Below, piece after piece: positions 34,947 through 47,083 of a stretch of 64,000 nt of DNA. The DNA is from Lentinus brumalis (Eukaryota > Basidiomycota > Agaricomycetes > Polyporales > Polyporaceae), in the NCBI GenBank assembly GCA_001792895.1, contig MARA01000060.1, forward strand, positions 62,001 to 126,000, in the 5' to 3' direction. Made by a program: the position numbers and the translations under genes. Under the pieces are notes generated by a model. That model had not been told where the DNA came from. It ran no database searches and saw only the letters and a program-made list of their open reading frames with translations. Within the stretch, counting starts at the first letter, position 1, and the number at the start of each line of letters is the position of its first letter.

Positions 34947-35550
34947 CCATGGCGGGATTACAGTGACACTACTATGTTCTTAGCACTAACCACTGTTGCG
35001 ACAGTCAACCACCCATCTTCGAACCACGACTGGAATGATCACAAGTTGAAGACGTGGGACTACGCACAGCAAAGTCCAAGTACTATGTACCAGTACAGTT
35101 TGTTGACCGTGACATTGATATCCTGCTTACCGCCAGTCCACTGCCGCTTCAATTTCACCGGTACGTGTTCTAAGCACTTCGCCTCGTTACAAGTTGGTAC
35201 TGAAATATACTCCATAGCATCAGGGAGTCTGTGATTCTACAGGAACTGCACGAGCAAGTGATGGGGATGTGCGCCATGCCTCAGCCTTCGCCCAATCGCG
35301 CCAAATAAAATCGAGGATTAGGGCCTCTCTGTCACGACACGCAACTTGCCTGCAGCTCTGCTACACTATGGTCGGTCCGCGATCCACGAAACTGCTTTTA
35401 CCGGCTCTACCCACCCACGGACGGGCCCGGTGGCTCCATGTGCCACGATCGATGGCGAGCTCACACGCTGCGTCCCAATACTATCCTGTCCTATCTCTCC
35501 TCTCGTACTCCATCGCCATCTCTTACACCACCACTCGGTACAGGATCTTC
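34947..35550. other. Upstream region of the aminotransferase gene
   Basis: About 600 bases with no supported exon. CACTAACCACTGTTGCGACAG (about 34984-35004) resembles the branch/acceptor region of intron 1 in the subfamily-1 genes (for example ACTGATCACTGTTGCG at 24126), a weak hint of a deaminase relic. Confidence 0.35.
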
Positions 35551-37063
35551 ATGGTTGCACTTGAGATTCAATCGGCACGCAGGGCTTTCCCCGCGCTCAA
35601 GTCCGGCTACCTGTACGCGGACAACGCCGGCGGCTCGCAGTGCCTCGGGGATGTCGTGTCGCGCATCTCGGACTACCTGCTTCACACCAACGTCCAACTC
35701 GGAGCCGACTACTTTGTCTCAGTGAACAGCACCAACCGCGTCGCATCCGGGGCGGAGGCCGCCAGGGAGCTCTTCAATGCCGAGAGCGTGGACGAGATCG
35801 TGTACGGGAGCAGCTCGACGATGCTCGTGGAGAACCTCACCCGTGCGATCGAGGCGGATATCCAGGCTGGAGAGGAGATCATCATTACGGGCGAGCACGA
35901 ATGTGAGTCACCGATTTTCCCCTGCTCCCCTGCCACGCGTGTGCGGAGCCCGATTCCCTGTGATGCCCTTGCCTCTGCAATGGTCACCTTCTGATTTGTT
36001 GGAGAACACGGCTCAGCGTACTGATGATGCTCCTCACCTGCAGCGAACGCCGGACCCTGGAAGCGTCTCGCAGCACGGAAAGGAGCCGTGATCAAGCTCT
36101 GGCCCGCGACGCAGCTCCCAGGATATCCGAACAACCCATACGCCGTCGGCCTCCAGCTTGACACGCTGAAGCCGCTGATCACGGGCAAGACACGTCTCAT
36201 CGCGTTCACCGCTTGCTCGAACATCCTCGGGTCGCTCGTCCCCGTCGAAGATATCGTGAAAACGGCACGAGCCCTGGCAGCGGACGCCGGAGTGCGCAAG
36301 CTCGAGTTCTGCGTCGATTGCGTCGCATACGCGCCCCATCGACAGATAGACGTGCGCAAGTGGGACGTCGACTACTGCTACTTCTCGTTCTACAAGGTGC
36401 GAGCGAAGATCCTGCTCGCTGCTTCGGTGCTGACGTCCCGGCAGGTGTACGGCCCGCACACGTCCGTCATGTACGTTCACGCGCCCTCACTGACCGGCTC
36501 GCTCACATCGCTCGGCCACCACTTCCTCGACGTCGACACGAAGCCATACAAGCTTCAGCCGGGCGGCCCGGGCTACGAGCTCGTGTACGGATGCACGGGC
36601 GTCCCACCTTACCTTCGCAGCCTCACGCCGTCGGGCACTCTCGAAGACGCCTGGGCAGCAATCGCGACGCACGAGCAGGCGCTGTTGGAGCCGCTGCTGG
36701 AGTACCTCAGAGGGAAGACGGAGAGGGGCGTGCGCATCGTTGGCGAGGAGCAAGCGGGGCTTGGCCGGGTCCCGACTGTGAGCTTTGTCGTCGTCGGGGA
36801 GCGAGTGATCAAGAGTCGGGATGTTGTGAGCGCGTTCGACAGGAAGGGAAATGTGAGCATACCGTGTGTGCTGAACGTCGTGCTTGCTGACGCTTGCGCA
36901 GGTCGGGATCCGGTACGGGCACTTCTACGCGTACACGCTCGTCGATATGCTCGAGCCGAAGGTGGACGTGAACGACGGGGTTGTGCGCATCTCGCTCGTG
37001 CACTACAACACCGTCGAGGAGGTGAACAGGATCATCGAGATATTGGACGAGGTCCTCGCATGA
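35551..37063 (+). CDS. Class V aminotransferase / cysteine desulfurase-like PLP enzyme
   Basis: Fold-type I PLP-dependent enzyme, 424 residues, four exons (35551-35902, 36044-36396, 36445-36852, 36902-37063). The start MVALEIQSARRAFPAL leads to GYLYADNAGGSQCLGDVV, the N-terminal substrate loop of this family, then VYGSSSTMLVENLTRAI (phosphate-binding region) and IIITGEHESNAGPW. The cofactor Lys is in YFSFYK, the last residue of exon 2 (Lys235), followed by VYGPHTSVMYV. The Asp/His-type residues that stack on and contact PLP lie in FCVDCVAYAPHRQIDV. The C-terminal domain ends VNDGVVRISLVHYNTVEEVNRII. Overall it resembles the fungal 'cysteine desulfurase-like' or isopenicillin-N-epimerase-like branch rather than mitochondrial Nfs1. 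The substrate cannot be read from sequence. No targeting peptide is seen. Confidence 0.85.
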
Positions 37064-37652
37064 TGATATTGTGCGCAATTCGATAACGATTTTGAGTTGC
37101 TCAGGATGCTGCATGCGTGTCGTGTAGGTGAGCTTCTACTTGAGTTCGTTTGCCCTGGCAACAGGATATATGGGCAGGATGAACGCAGATGATGTGTCGC
37201 AGCCAATTCTGGACTGCTCTATCCATCAACATGTCGCCGTCTGCGCTTTCCCCGCCGACTGTCACTCGCCTAGCTCATGTCAGGCCAGTTCCCTTGCCAC
37301 TCTCTGCTAGTGCGGAGCCGACTCCAGAGCGAGGTTCAATGAAGTATTCCGCAGGACCGCCCATGTCAAGTTGCACTGCCTACGGTGCGCTGCTATTTCA
37401 GGTGTGCTATTTGTGTCCTCTCCGTCGTCGTAGTGGTGTTGATGCTGTCCGCCGTCCGGGTATGTGTAGGTCTGGCTCGGCTGTGTTCGGACCGAGCGCC
37501 CGTCGATGGCGGTCGCGCTTACGATTCTAGTGGCCATGCCTGCCTGCAAGGGGAGAGAACTCGCCGACGCAGTCTCGGAGCGAGCCATGATATAAGATTC
37601 CTCCTTCGTCTGCCATCCGTCCAGTCAAACACTACCCATCGCGGCCCTCATC
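37064..37652. other. Intergenic, no gene seen
   Basis: Region between the aminotransferase and the next plus-strand gene. Small frames only. It presumably holds the terminator of the former and the promoter of the latter; no distinct element is recognised. Confidence 0.45.
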
Positions 37653-38966
37653 ATGAACGACCCGGACCACGAATCGCATGACAAGAAGGTCGGGCACAAC
37701 GGGTTCCCCGTTGTCCTGAAACCCGATGGCGAACATGCATATGGACATGGATACATGGACGAGCCTGCGCCACCCCGCTACGATGAAGCAAGCGTGTATG
37801 AAGGCTCGGAATCGTCATATACTGGTTCGAACTCCTCGTATACGACCACTACAACGCGTTCCTCTCCGCCGGCTTCTCAGCTCAGTTCTCCCGCCCCTTA
37901 TGGGTCTGGGCCTGCCAGGAGCCGGTCAGTACCCCACAGTACCGAGCGAGCGATCCCCCGAACTACATCTCCGCGCACGAGCGTCCGCACGACTCATACC
38001 GCGACTTTCTCCCTCCCCCGGGCCCCCCTCAGGCAGCAGCCCCGTACCCTCAGAGTTCTGCCAGCACCGATCCGTTCACGCGTGTCCTGCCTCGACACCT
38101 CACGTACGGCCCCTTCCCGCCCGCGGTGCTGCACGCACACAGCGACGACCTTGTCCGCGGTTTCCCGCTCGAACCGCCGATGTGTCTCGGCGCGTCCCAG
38201 CCGCATCCATTCATCGACCATGATGTCAACGAGGACGACTGGGCGCGCTTCCTCCACGATGTGCGGGTGGCGGGCGGACAAGGGCCTGTTGATTCTGCCG
38301 GTGCGGGTGCGACGGCGCCCTGGGGAGCAAGAAGGGGACTCGTCGGTGAGGAGGATTTACTACTGTGACAAGGAAACGGCCTTCTGACCTTGGTTGGTCT
38401 GTCGCACACAGGCATGATTGTGGACATGGCGACGAGTAGCAACAAGAAGAGTCCGGTCGCGGATGTTATTGCGGACTGGAATCACGTACGTGTCATTGAT
38501 TATACCCCGTACCCGGTGTGCCGCACGTCGTCCTGAAGACTGACCATGTCTCGCGCAGCGTTTCTTCCATCCTCGCCTCATGAATGTAGTCCTCGCTCAA
38601 GGCGCCGTGACCTACACCGGCCCCGAGGATGTGGTTCCTCCCGACATGGAATGGAGGAGCCAGAACGCGATCAGGGATGGCGGGTATGTCCGAGCGTACG
38701 ACGACGCTCGCTTCAATGATCGCTTCAGTGACCCCTACGGGCCTAGGGGAAGGTTGAGTAGCCGGTGGGATCGGTGGGATGGAGGAGTAGGCGTCGATAG
38801 GATGGGACGGCGAGGTTTGATGGGCGGGGTGGGGGGATTGCGTGAGCTCAGGCTTGCGGGCTTCGGGGCGGATCGAGGCGAGCGCGTTGGGTACTCGCGC
38901 GACTTGCGGGGAGCTGCTGGAGAGAAGTGGAGGCTGATAGTCACGTACAACCCTCCGACACCTTGA
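37653..38966 (+). CDS. Conserved agaricomycete protein of unknown function, Pro-rich N-terminus
   Basis: The start MNDPDHESHDKKVGHNGFP leads to a low-complexity region rich in Ser, Thr, Tyr and Pro (residues about 45-110). After a splice or frame change near 37930-38030, the frame with VLPRHLTYGPFPPAVLHAHS and GFPLEPPMC takes over. QPHPFIDHDVNEDDWARFLHD follows. A further exon encodes VADVIADWNH, spliced (about 38488-38560) to RFFHPRLMNVVLAQGAVTYTG. The order 'DV-EDW-RFL', 'D-WN-FF-PR--V-L--G' and 'PPDM' is a pattern I recognise from many basidiomycete proteins annotated only as hypothetical. The C-terminus is Gly/Arg-rich. No membrane segment is seen. The first intron is not placed with confidence. 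Confidence 0.6.
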
Positions 38967-39144
38967 GCAGGGAGTTCGAGTTGCGTGTCATATTATGTTA
39001 TGTACTGATCACGTTGTGATCTCGCGTTACGTTGTCGTACGTTCCTTCGTTTACACATTGTTCCTATCGTGGTGGGACGCGACGGACTGCTTGACCCTCG
39101 ACACAGACTCGTCACCTCCTTTGCTCAAGTCGGGTGTGAACCTT

Positions 39145-41164
39145 CAGATAGGCTCAGCGGCCGTATATGCCCACAAAGAGCCGACCGCCCGCTTCACGCG
39201 CGAGATCTGCCATCCCGCCGAACGCAGCAGCGCATCCATCTCGCGATAAGTACGCTCCTTCGCATTCATCATGCCCAGCATCTACCCGCACAGATGCCAC
39301 GAGTGAGAAATCAGTAACGAAGGCTGAGTGGAGTCACTCACGGATATGTCAAGCAGGTACCCGTTGGCGCTGGCGCGTCCGAGGTTGGGGAGGAGCGGTG
39401 AGCCGTCTGGCACGAGGGAACGCACCGCGCCCTCTGAGTCCCCTTGACTCGTCTCGCTATCTTCGTCGATGCAGGCGTACGGGAGCAGGTTGTCCACGAC
39501 GAGAAGCCTCGTATGCGGCCCTGCGGCCCGCCGGAGGTGCGTCAGGATCCTGCGCATGGAATGAGCATAGACAGTGACAACCTGGTCAGGGAAGACTCAC
39601 TCGTGGACGTTCTCGTCAGGCCAGTTGTGCAAGACAGCACGAAGTAGGAACACATGCGGCTCGTTGACGGTGCCCACGCCGGGGACAGTGAACGGCTGGC
39701 GAGGCTCTAGGAAGTCTTGGGCGTGGAAGCTGACTCGGCCGGACGAGAACAGCTCTGCGTGTCTATGTCCCCACGACTGTCCGGTCGTGTTGGTGTGTGC
39801 GCTGAGGGAACAAGAGGAGGACGACTGATGGGACGGACCTGAGGGGCGACGGCGACGACTGGTGCCCGGTCTTCCACGACGAAGCGCAGGTGCGGATACG
39901 CTTCGGAGAGCGTCACAGACACCGATCCGATCCCGCCGCCTACATCCACGACGACGGCGTCCTTGGGGAGTTTGTCCCAAGTGAATCCTGTAACGACACG
40001 TACGCGTGCGCAAGTCACGAACCTCGTGAGCTATCGAAAAGAGGGCATGAGGGGAAGTATATAACGCACCGTGGATGATGTTCTCGGCGAGCTCCCAGTA
40101 TCGAGTGCCGTTCATTGAGTGTCCGAACCTGCGGAGCCTGCTCTCGTTCCCCGGTTCTTCAAGCCATTCGTAGTACTTCAGCTGTGTATCGAAGGCTAGG
40201 TTGAAAGGGCTAGCGTAGCCGGTAGCGGGGCCACCTCCGAGGAGCCAGGGAGAGAGGCCGGTCTGGATCTTCGCAACCTCATCCGTCCTGCAGGTACAAT
40301 AAACAAAGAGCAACACTCAGAAGCAAGGATAATACTCACGACATCGCCACGAAGGCAGCAACACCGTCTGTCTCGTCGTACTTCGTCTCCACTCTGCGAT
40401 GTGTATATCTCAGATAAGTGGACGTCCTAACGATTCGTGCGACGAACGATGCACTCACGAGGACTTCAGCTGCTCCGTCGACTTGCCCGAATCGATAAAG
40501 GACGAGAGGCGGTTGTTTGCGAAGACGTCTGGCCGAAGCTCCCTGACCCAGTGATAAGTCGCGAGAAGTCGCAAGACGTGACCTGGCGAGATACAATATA
40601 TGTCACCGGTGTCTTACGGTTTATCAGCAGAGGAAGGTACGTACTGAGCTTGGACGAATCAATCTCCGCGGCCTTCGGGTCCTTGCTGCGACGGATCTCA
40701 GTGGCCTTGCTGGCAATATCTTTCACGCTGGCACCGTCTGGTCCCGCCTCACGCAAAATCTCCACCACGTGTGTCGCCTCCAAGAACTGCATGCAAGCTA
40801 TCACGTTGCCCTTCACAGCGGCTGTCTCAGTGTCTGGCATCGCAAGCCGACTGCGCCAGAAGGAAAGACGTACCCCATTGACGGACTCGATCAGCGAGAA
40901 GAACGGCTTGTGAACCGTCGCTGTGATTTGCCCGCATGCAGCTACGATCTTGTTGGCTGCACCGAAGACAATCGGTTCAGTCCTCAGCTTCTCCGATTTC
41001 TCAACCTCCGGAGCGTTGAGGCGGGTGCTGTAGTAGGGGACATCGAGAGAAGGGTAGTCGAGGGGTAAACCGGTGTTCGCGGACTGAGACTTGTAGACCT
41101 CCTCGATCTCGTCGATGGCGGATCCTATGACCGCGTGAAGTGCTCTGAGTGCTGCAACTGCCAT
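39145..41164 (-). CDS. O-methyltransferase, Methyltransf_2 family, copy 1
   Basis: SAM-dependent O-methyltransferase of the plant/fungal COMT-like type, about 450 residues in about nine exons. The start MAVAALRALHAVIGSAI aligns with MTTFATLRALHTVIGEAI of copy 2. The first intron (40873-40811) ends in AAG. The N-terminal dimerisation/winged-helix part includes FLEATHVVEILREAG and SSKLGHVLRLLATYHWV. YYEWLEEPGNESRLRRFGHSM and ELAENIIHG precede the SAM loop VVDVGGGIGS. VVEDRAPVV and SFHAQDFLEPRQPF follow, then the catalytic His segment LLRAVLHNWPDE. The C-terminal exon reads MLGMMNAKERTYREMDALL and ends WAYTAAEPI. All key motifs are present. The substrate is likely a phenolic or polyketide hydroxyl, by family only. 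Confidence 0.86.
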
Positions 41165-42000
41165 GGCAAAGAAGTTTGCACTTGACGGGACAGGAACGAG
41201 CAGCAAACCCAAGTATTGTGAGAACACGTTCCAAGGTATCGCGAGGAAACCGACTCACGGTCAACGATGGTGGGAGTGCGCCCGTTACGAGACCTTGCGC
41301 GCGGCAACATACGGTATAAGTACGTGCGTGGACGCCATACACGGGCCTGGCTCATGATAGAGTTCGTAGAGCTGTGAGCACTCGGACCTTCTTGAGCGGA
41401 CGAGAACATACCTCATGAGAGCGTACATGTCGGAGGAAGTCGTCTTTGGCCATGTGGGCATTAGCCCAGTCCCCTGTATCATGCGGCGTGAGTAGATATG
41501 CCCCCGCGGCGTCCGGTTGCGCTGGCCTATACGGGGCCCGTCAGCCTTCGGGCGGCGCGCAGAGAAACACCGTCTATTACAGCTTCGTCAGGTAACATAG
41601 AGGCGTGGAACTCCGAGATCTCACCGACGTGAACGTCATGCGATTGTCGGTCCAAATCAGTGGGAAAGTATTCTGAATGGCAGCGGAAGCTAGAGAAAAC
41701 TATAAGATTCATCTGCACTATGTGCTAGTAGATGAAAGAGTCGAACAGACTGGACTCAAGAGTCAGGAATTGGCACCAGGCTAGAGCAACCCTAGAGTTT
41801 CGATCTGGATCGACTCGCTCATGCGCGTGCCCCCCACGTGAAATCTGGCTTATGTAAGTTCGGCAACCGCCGTGTTCAGTTCAGGACCACCCGCGTTCAT
41901 TTGCCTCCACCGCGACACCACCGGCGAAATAAGTATCCTGCCATACTATCGACTCTTCTTCGCCGATATCTACCCCTGGAAGCAACTCCTCTTCATATTG
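41165..42000. other. Divergent intergenic region
   Basis: About 830 bases between the minus-strand methyltransferase and the plus-strand F-box gene, so it holds two promoters facing apart. No repeat or conserved motif was recognised. Confidence 0.45.
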
Positions 42001-44087
42001 ATGGACTCCGTAGCGCCTAGGTCGCCTCTGAGTCCACTCTGCAATGATATAGCCCGAGAACGCCGGGACACTTCGCCTGACAAGCCCGGGCCAGAGTTGC
42101 TCACGGTACGTGAATTGATCTCATTTGAGCGTGTCAGCGATGTAGTAATTTACATGTTTCATAGCAGCAATCATCAGAAGTTACGGAACTGCCACAGCAG
42201 GAACGCGAAGACTTCCATGCTGCCCCAATGGTTTCACCCCGACAGGATAAGGATAAGGTGAGTACTCAGCAACCTCCCCTGCGTACGATGCGTCTTGACG
42301 TATAGTGTTTTCAGTGTACAGCTTCAAGCGATAGGCTTGCTCCGCGTCCGCAGCCCGGCTTAACCACGTTGCCCGCGGAACTTGTTCTGTCGATCTTCAA
42401 GGCGACCACCGGTCCATGGCACGAGCGAGACCCATCTATTCTTCATGGTCAGCATAACGTATGGCTGCACGAGCTTACCACGAAGAAGGCCCTTCCTCTG
42501 ATATGTAAGGCCACGTATGAGGCGGGGACCTGCGTCTTATACGAGGATATCGTCTTCCGTCGTATGGGCCAGATCTCCGCGTTCGCGCAGACGTTGCGGT
42601 CGCAAATCAACGACATGAACCTAGGCCGTCTGGTTAGGAGTGTGCGCATCGACTCATGTCCAGTGTGGGTCGATTGCGCACGCGTGATAAGAGAGGACGT
42701 GAAGTTCGTCGTCGGACAATGCACGGCTCTCCGATCCTTCTCCTGTCGCCCACATCCCAACTTCGATCCTCTCAGGGATATAGCGGACAACGTTGATCAC
42801 GACGCTGAATTCTGCAACCCACCCTGGCTTCTCTTACCCGATTCTCTTCCAACATCACCTGCGCCGAGCCTCCGCTCTCTCGACCTCGTCCTGCTCCTTG
42901 ACGGATCAGCGCTGGCGGAGCTTCGTCGACTTCTACTATCAACAATCACCCTGGAGTACCTCTCCATCCGAGAGATTCCATTCGCGGGCACTGTACCAGA
43001 GGACGTCGTCCAGCATCTTACGACAATTGAGCTCGGCAACCTGAAGGAGCTGCGGGTGTCCTGCGGGAGTCCAAGAAATGTTCCGTTGAGACTGTCGGTC
43101 GGTGCATGGATCCTGCCGCGGCTTTCTCGCCTCACGCTCTTTGTCACAATGAATGAGCCCGCTCTCCCGCTCCTGTTGGCCAGATTGGGATCGAACCTCA
43201 CTTTCCTACATATCTTTCCGGTCGCACAGTGGGCCGAAGAAAGTCATTCGTGGGACCTCCTTGCGTCGGCGGCCACGTGCTGCCCGGTAATTCAACACCT
43301 CGTCTTCCCACCACTGCCTGCGGTGACGCAAAACAGTCCGCCCCTCAAGATCATATTTCCTGAGACCCTACGTCATGTCGACCTCTGGACGATTGCCGTC
43401 GGAGACACCATGCACCAGGTGTGCAGCGGCACGCTCAGCGGCAAATTAGGTGGGGCATTCAATGCTGATCGCTCTCCAGCAAACCACATCACAGTCCGGC
43501 TGATCTACACACGCGCCGCCGCGTCCTTCTACCCTGAACTCAAGAACGCGCTACGAGACCCCGACTGGCCCGAGATTTGCAGCCCCGACCTGCTACCGGA
43601 CGGCTCCCTCGACATCCTCTTTCACCAATTTCCTTTGACTTGGGTTTTGCAGACTTCGACGATGATCATGTCGGAGTCTGTCGGCTCGTCATACAGCGAG
43701 TGGCCGAATGCAGGTACGGCACTTCATTCCGACATCGAAGGCCTATCCGACTACTTGGACCGCGTTGTGGAATTCGTAGACAAGGATTCCACATGTGATG
43801 ATGCTGATCCAGACGATGGACTCCTTTGCCGCCCGCTTGAGGAGATGACGGACGCAAACCAGTGCGGAGTACGTCAAGAGAGCGACTCGGACAGCAGCGG
43901 AGACAGTGCGGACGGCGATTCGGACACTGACGGCGGAGACGACCTTCCAGTGGGTGAGGGGGACACAGGCGGCGCTGTCGTAGGGCAATCGACACGACCG
44001 CTTGACCGCGACGACGTCCTAGAGGCATTCTCGTCTAGTCGAGACCGAGAAGCCTACACGCACACGGCGTTGTGGAAGTCCATATAA
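42001..44087 (+). CDS. F-box-like protein with acidic C-terminus
   Basis: Likely substrate adaptor of an SCF ubiquitin ligase. Three exons (42001-42105, 42165-42257, 42315-44087) give 656 residues. The first two short exons encode a polar leader (MDSVAPRSPLSPLC and QQSSEVTELPQQ). The F-box-like segment is LTTLPAELVLSIFKATTGPW, followed by KALPLICKATYEAGTCVLYEDIVF. A leucine-rich region of about 350 residues follows (SLDLVLLLDGSALAELRRLL, LEYLSIREIPF, LTFLHIFPVAQW), as is usual for agaricomycete F-box proteins. The C-terminal 150 residues are Asp/Ser-rich (SDSDSSGDSADGDSDTDGGD). The long frame alone begins at a TTG in the F-box; the upstream exons supply the real start. Divergent from the methyltransferase gene. 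Confidence 0.75.
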
Positions 44088-44363
44088 CTGCAGTACGCAT
44101 CTTGCCTAGTAATACTTATTTGTATGACATTTAGTACTGCGTGCGACAGATATGACTGCATATCCGACTTAGAGGATATCATAGTGCGCATGTTATTCGG
44201 CGTGGCCGTCGACCATCTTGCACTGCTCACGATCATCGATACTATTGTATTGCCATCTCAGCCTGCACTGAAGCTACCAAGGGATCGCGCATTTCCAGCA
44301 TTTCAAAACACACGCCCTCCACCTGTCCGACCCTCGACGTCCGATGCCCCAAAACTAGTACGC

Positions 44364-46082
44364 CTAATAGCCCCTGCCCGCCACGCGCAGCTCTTCTAGT
44401 TTCGCCGCCAGACAAAAGACGTCCGTCTGCAGCTCATCCTCGGCCCAACGCACGTAGCGCATCATCCCGTCGACGACTGATCTCTCGCCAAGGCCTCCGA
44501 GATTCGGGAACATCTTGTGTAAGACGTGCCCGAGACGCTCTACGTCCGGAAGCTTGAGGTCTGAACGATAGCCGTGGTGTGCGAACGCGATCCTCGTGAG
44601 TGCCTTCTGCGGGGGACGCGACCCAGCGCAGCCCTCCAGATGGGCCAGCTCCGTGTCGGGGACATCCGCAATCTCGACGTCGAGCTCCTCCAGGGACGAC
44701 AGCACCTGCGCTAGCCCGACAAGAGCGGTGAGCGATGGACGCGCTACCGGTGCGCCCCCTCGCGATGGCGACATCGCGTCCGCGCCAAGGCTGGAGCGGG
44801 TCACCGAAAAAGAGGTGAGCTGAGGCCATGCGGCCGGCAGCTGAGCGACATTTGCGTCCGTGAGTTCGATGGCGGCGGTGCAGATTTGAATGGTCACTTC
44901 CTCGAGAGAGCGCAACTTGGACAGTGATTTGAACATGTCCGAGAAAGTGTACGCCGCGGGCTCAGGGATGCAATTTCCAGCGCGTTCGACCATGAAGTGA
45001 AACCTGCGGAGCGATCGGAGGGTATCGAGGGAGCATGCGGACTCGAGGAAGGACGACACATCGCTGGAACGGGTAGCCTGGACCCCGAGAACAAGCGAGG
45101 TGAGGTAGAGAGATGTGACTAGAAAGAGCATATCAACGAGAGTAGACGGCGGGACGGATGTGCGATCGGGGATCTCGAGCGAACGAAGACGTGCAAACCC
45201 TCGATACGAGGGCGGCGGAGACATCTTCCGTTGGCCTTCTACAGGTAGCACGTATGCCCTTACGTACCCAAGGAAGGGGAGACTGCCGAGATGGCGGTAG
45301 AACTCGGGGGAGACACTTTGCATGCGGATTGAGCGAAGGTTGTGGAAGGTGATCAATGGCGCATACCAGCTAACTTGCCAGGACGCCTTTATGTGAAGGT
45401 GAGAGAGACTGGGAGACGAGCGGGCGATTGAGGACAGGTCTGTAGACGGGAGTATAGTGTCGTATCTGAAACCATGCTTGATCACGAAAGACGACAGTGT
45501 CTGGGTGGCGCAAATTACTTGAAGGAGTTGCTGCTGAGTGTCGTTTGACGAATCCGGCCACTCCAGGATGGACAGACTGGGAAACAACGGCTCGGCGCTG
45601 GTCTCCCATCGCACCTTGAGCAAATCGACGGTTGATGGCGCGATCTCGGGCCGAACGTCGAACACCAGACAACGAACTCGAGCTGCAAGGCGCTCAAACT
45701 GTGCCCATTCGAGAGCAGTTGTCTCGCCCTCGATGTACTGCATGTGAACACTAGTTAGAAGCTGGAGCTGCAAGATTCGAATGATACTCACCCAGATCCG
45801 CTGAGAGCTAAGCGGCCAGAGTGTAGTTTCTTTCAAATGAGAAAACACTCGCATGAGGGGCCCGATGCCGCGGTGGAGAGTTGTCCACAAAGCACGCGAG
45901 GCGGGTTCCGAGAACGTCTTGCATACGAGTGATGCGCTAGCCAACGCTTGCCTCTTCGCCGTTGCTTCGTCTCCGTACAAATCGTAATCGCGAACTTGTG
46001 TGACGTGGCGAGGAGCTATGGAAAGATGTTCGAAGATCTCTTGGAGGATGTCCATGTTACAGATGGCCCGACTAGTCGACAT
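44364..46082 (-). CDS. F-box-like protein, leucine-rich
   Basis: Probable SCF adaptor, about 554 residues. The ATG at 46082 gives MSTSRAICNMDILQEIFEHL, an F-box start, continuing ALASASLVCKTFSEPASRALW and TTLHRGIGPLMRV. A canonical 54-bp intron (45791-45738, GTGAGT..CATGCAG) joins RIW to YIEGETTALEW; because it is a multiple of three with no stop it could be missed. Repeated leucine-rich segments follow (LSHLHIKASW, LRSLEIPDRTSVPPSTLVDMLF, LEEVTIQICT, LEELDVEIADVPD). The C-terminus KLEELRVAGRGY is shared in style with other agaricomycete F-box proteins. Convergent with the F-box gene on its other side; the two are not close paralogues. Confidence 0.78.
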   Translation of the reverse strand: MSTSRAICNMDILQEIFEHLSIAPRHVTQVRDYDLYGDEATAKRQALASASLVCKTFSEPASRALWTTLHRGIGPLMRVFSHLKETTLWPLSSQRIWVSIIRILQLQLLTSVHMQYIEGETTALEWAQFERLAARVRCLVFDVRPEIAPSTVDLLKVRWETSAEPLFPSLSILEWPDSSNDTQQQLLQVICATQTLSSFVIKHGFRYDTILPSTDLSSIARSSPSLSHLHIKASWQVSWYAPLITFHNLRSIRMQSVSPEFYRHLGSLPFLGYVRAYVLPVEGQRKMSPPPSYRGFARLRSLEIPDRTSVPPSTLVDMLFLVTSLYLTSLVLGVQATRSSDVSSFLESACSLDTLRSLRRFHFMVERAGNCIPEPAAYTFSDMFKSLSKLRSLEEVTIQICTAAIELTDANVAQLPAAWPQLTSFSVTRSSLGADAMSPSRGGAPVARPSLTALVGLAQVLSSLEELDVEIADVPDTELAHLEGCAGSRPPQKALTRIAFAHHGYRSDLKLPDVERLGHVLHKMFPNLGGLGERSVVDGMMRYVRWAEDELQTDVFCLAAKLEELRVAGRGY

Positions 46083-47083
46083 TCTACAGCCTAGGTGTTC
46101 TACTGCAGAAGTGAGTACGTCAGGGCTCTATCGGAAGGCGAGAAAGCGGGGCAGCAGAAATGCAACATCCCGACTTTATTTCAGAGCAGAAGGTGGTCAC
46201 AATGTCTCCGCGAGACTTGGCACGCCGACATACCCGCACTACAGCAGTTTCAACGCGACACGTTGACGAATAAGTAGTCCTGTTCGTACTCACCTCCGCA
46301 TGCTCTCCAGAATTTGCACGGCGCGTCCCTCGGCCTCTATTCCATCCTCTGATACACGGCATGTTTCCGGCACGGCCAATGGACATTCATCCGACCTGTT
46401 CTATCGCCGGTATCAGCGACCAGGGCTCCACCGCGAGGCGAGAGAACGGCGCAGCGAAACAAAACATACCTCAATATATAACAGAGGAAGATGGTCACAC
46501 TACGTCTCCAAGAGACTTAGCACGCCGACATCCCCGTGCTGGAACAGTTTCAGCGCGAGACGGTGACAGTATTGTCAATAAGAAGTCCCCTTCGTACTCA
46601 CCTCTTGCATACTTGCCACAATTTGAACACGGCGCGTCCACCGCCTCTATGCTACCCTCCTCCTGAAAGAATATCTGGTCGTTCATCTCCCTACCGTCGC
46701 AGGCTTGAACCGAGCAGAAGCGAGGATCGTCCGACGATCGCGTCTCGACGAGTGGGGCGGACGTGTTCGATCTTGAAAGTACTCAGGTGGTGTCGGTAAG
46801 CCTGGGGACAGTACTCACGAGGAAAATCAGAAGGGACGTTTGCGAGTATGTACTGTCAGGTTCATGGCGGTGACCAGTCAAAGCGAGATCATTACAAACG
46901 AGACGAGTGATAAGTATCTGTAAGTATCTTTGTTATCGCGGTTCAAACTCAGAGGATTCGGCGTCTACATGAGTAAGGGGCGTGATAAGTAGCGATTACT
47001 TATACTGTCTGACTTCTGCCTTTCCGACGACCACGACCACGACCAATATCCGTGCTGTAGTTCGCGTACCAAGGAAATAGGGA
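46083..47083. other. Gene-free stretch with a tandem duplication
   Basis: Holds the duplicated segment listed at 46128-46660 and, near 46905-47010, several TGATAAGTA-like GATA motifs on the plus strand. A minus-strand frame (46686-46573) reads FFQEEGSIEAVDAPCSNC and runs into a GTGAGT donor; it could be a small exon, but no partner exon is found. Confidence 0.4.
46128..46660. repeat. Direct tandem duplication, two diverged copies of about 230 bp
   Basis: 46128-46350 and 46432-46660 align in order: GGCGAGA, CAGAGGAAGATGGTCACA against CAGAAGGTGGTCACA, CTTGGCACGCCGACAT against CTTAGCACGCCGACAT, TTCGTACTCACCTC in both, and GGCGCGTCC..CGCCTCTAT. Period about 305 bp. In minus-strand reading both copies carry a GTGAGTACGAA donor-like site at the same place. 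Confidence 0.75.

Noticed and set aside
1..35000. LTR retrotransposon or other large element explaining modules P and Q
   Set aside because: No reverse transcriptase, integrase, Gag or transposase motifs were seen in any frame, and no long terminal repeats bound the modules. Cannot be fully excluded without a repeat library.
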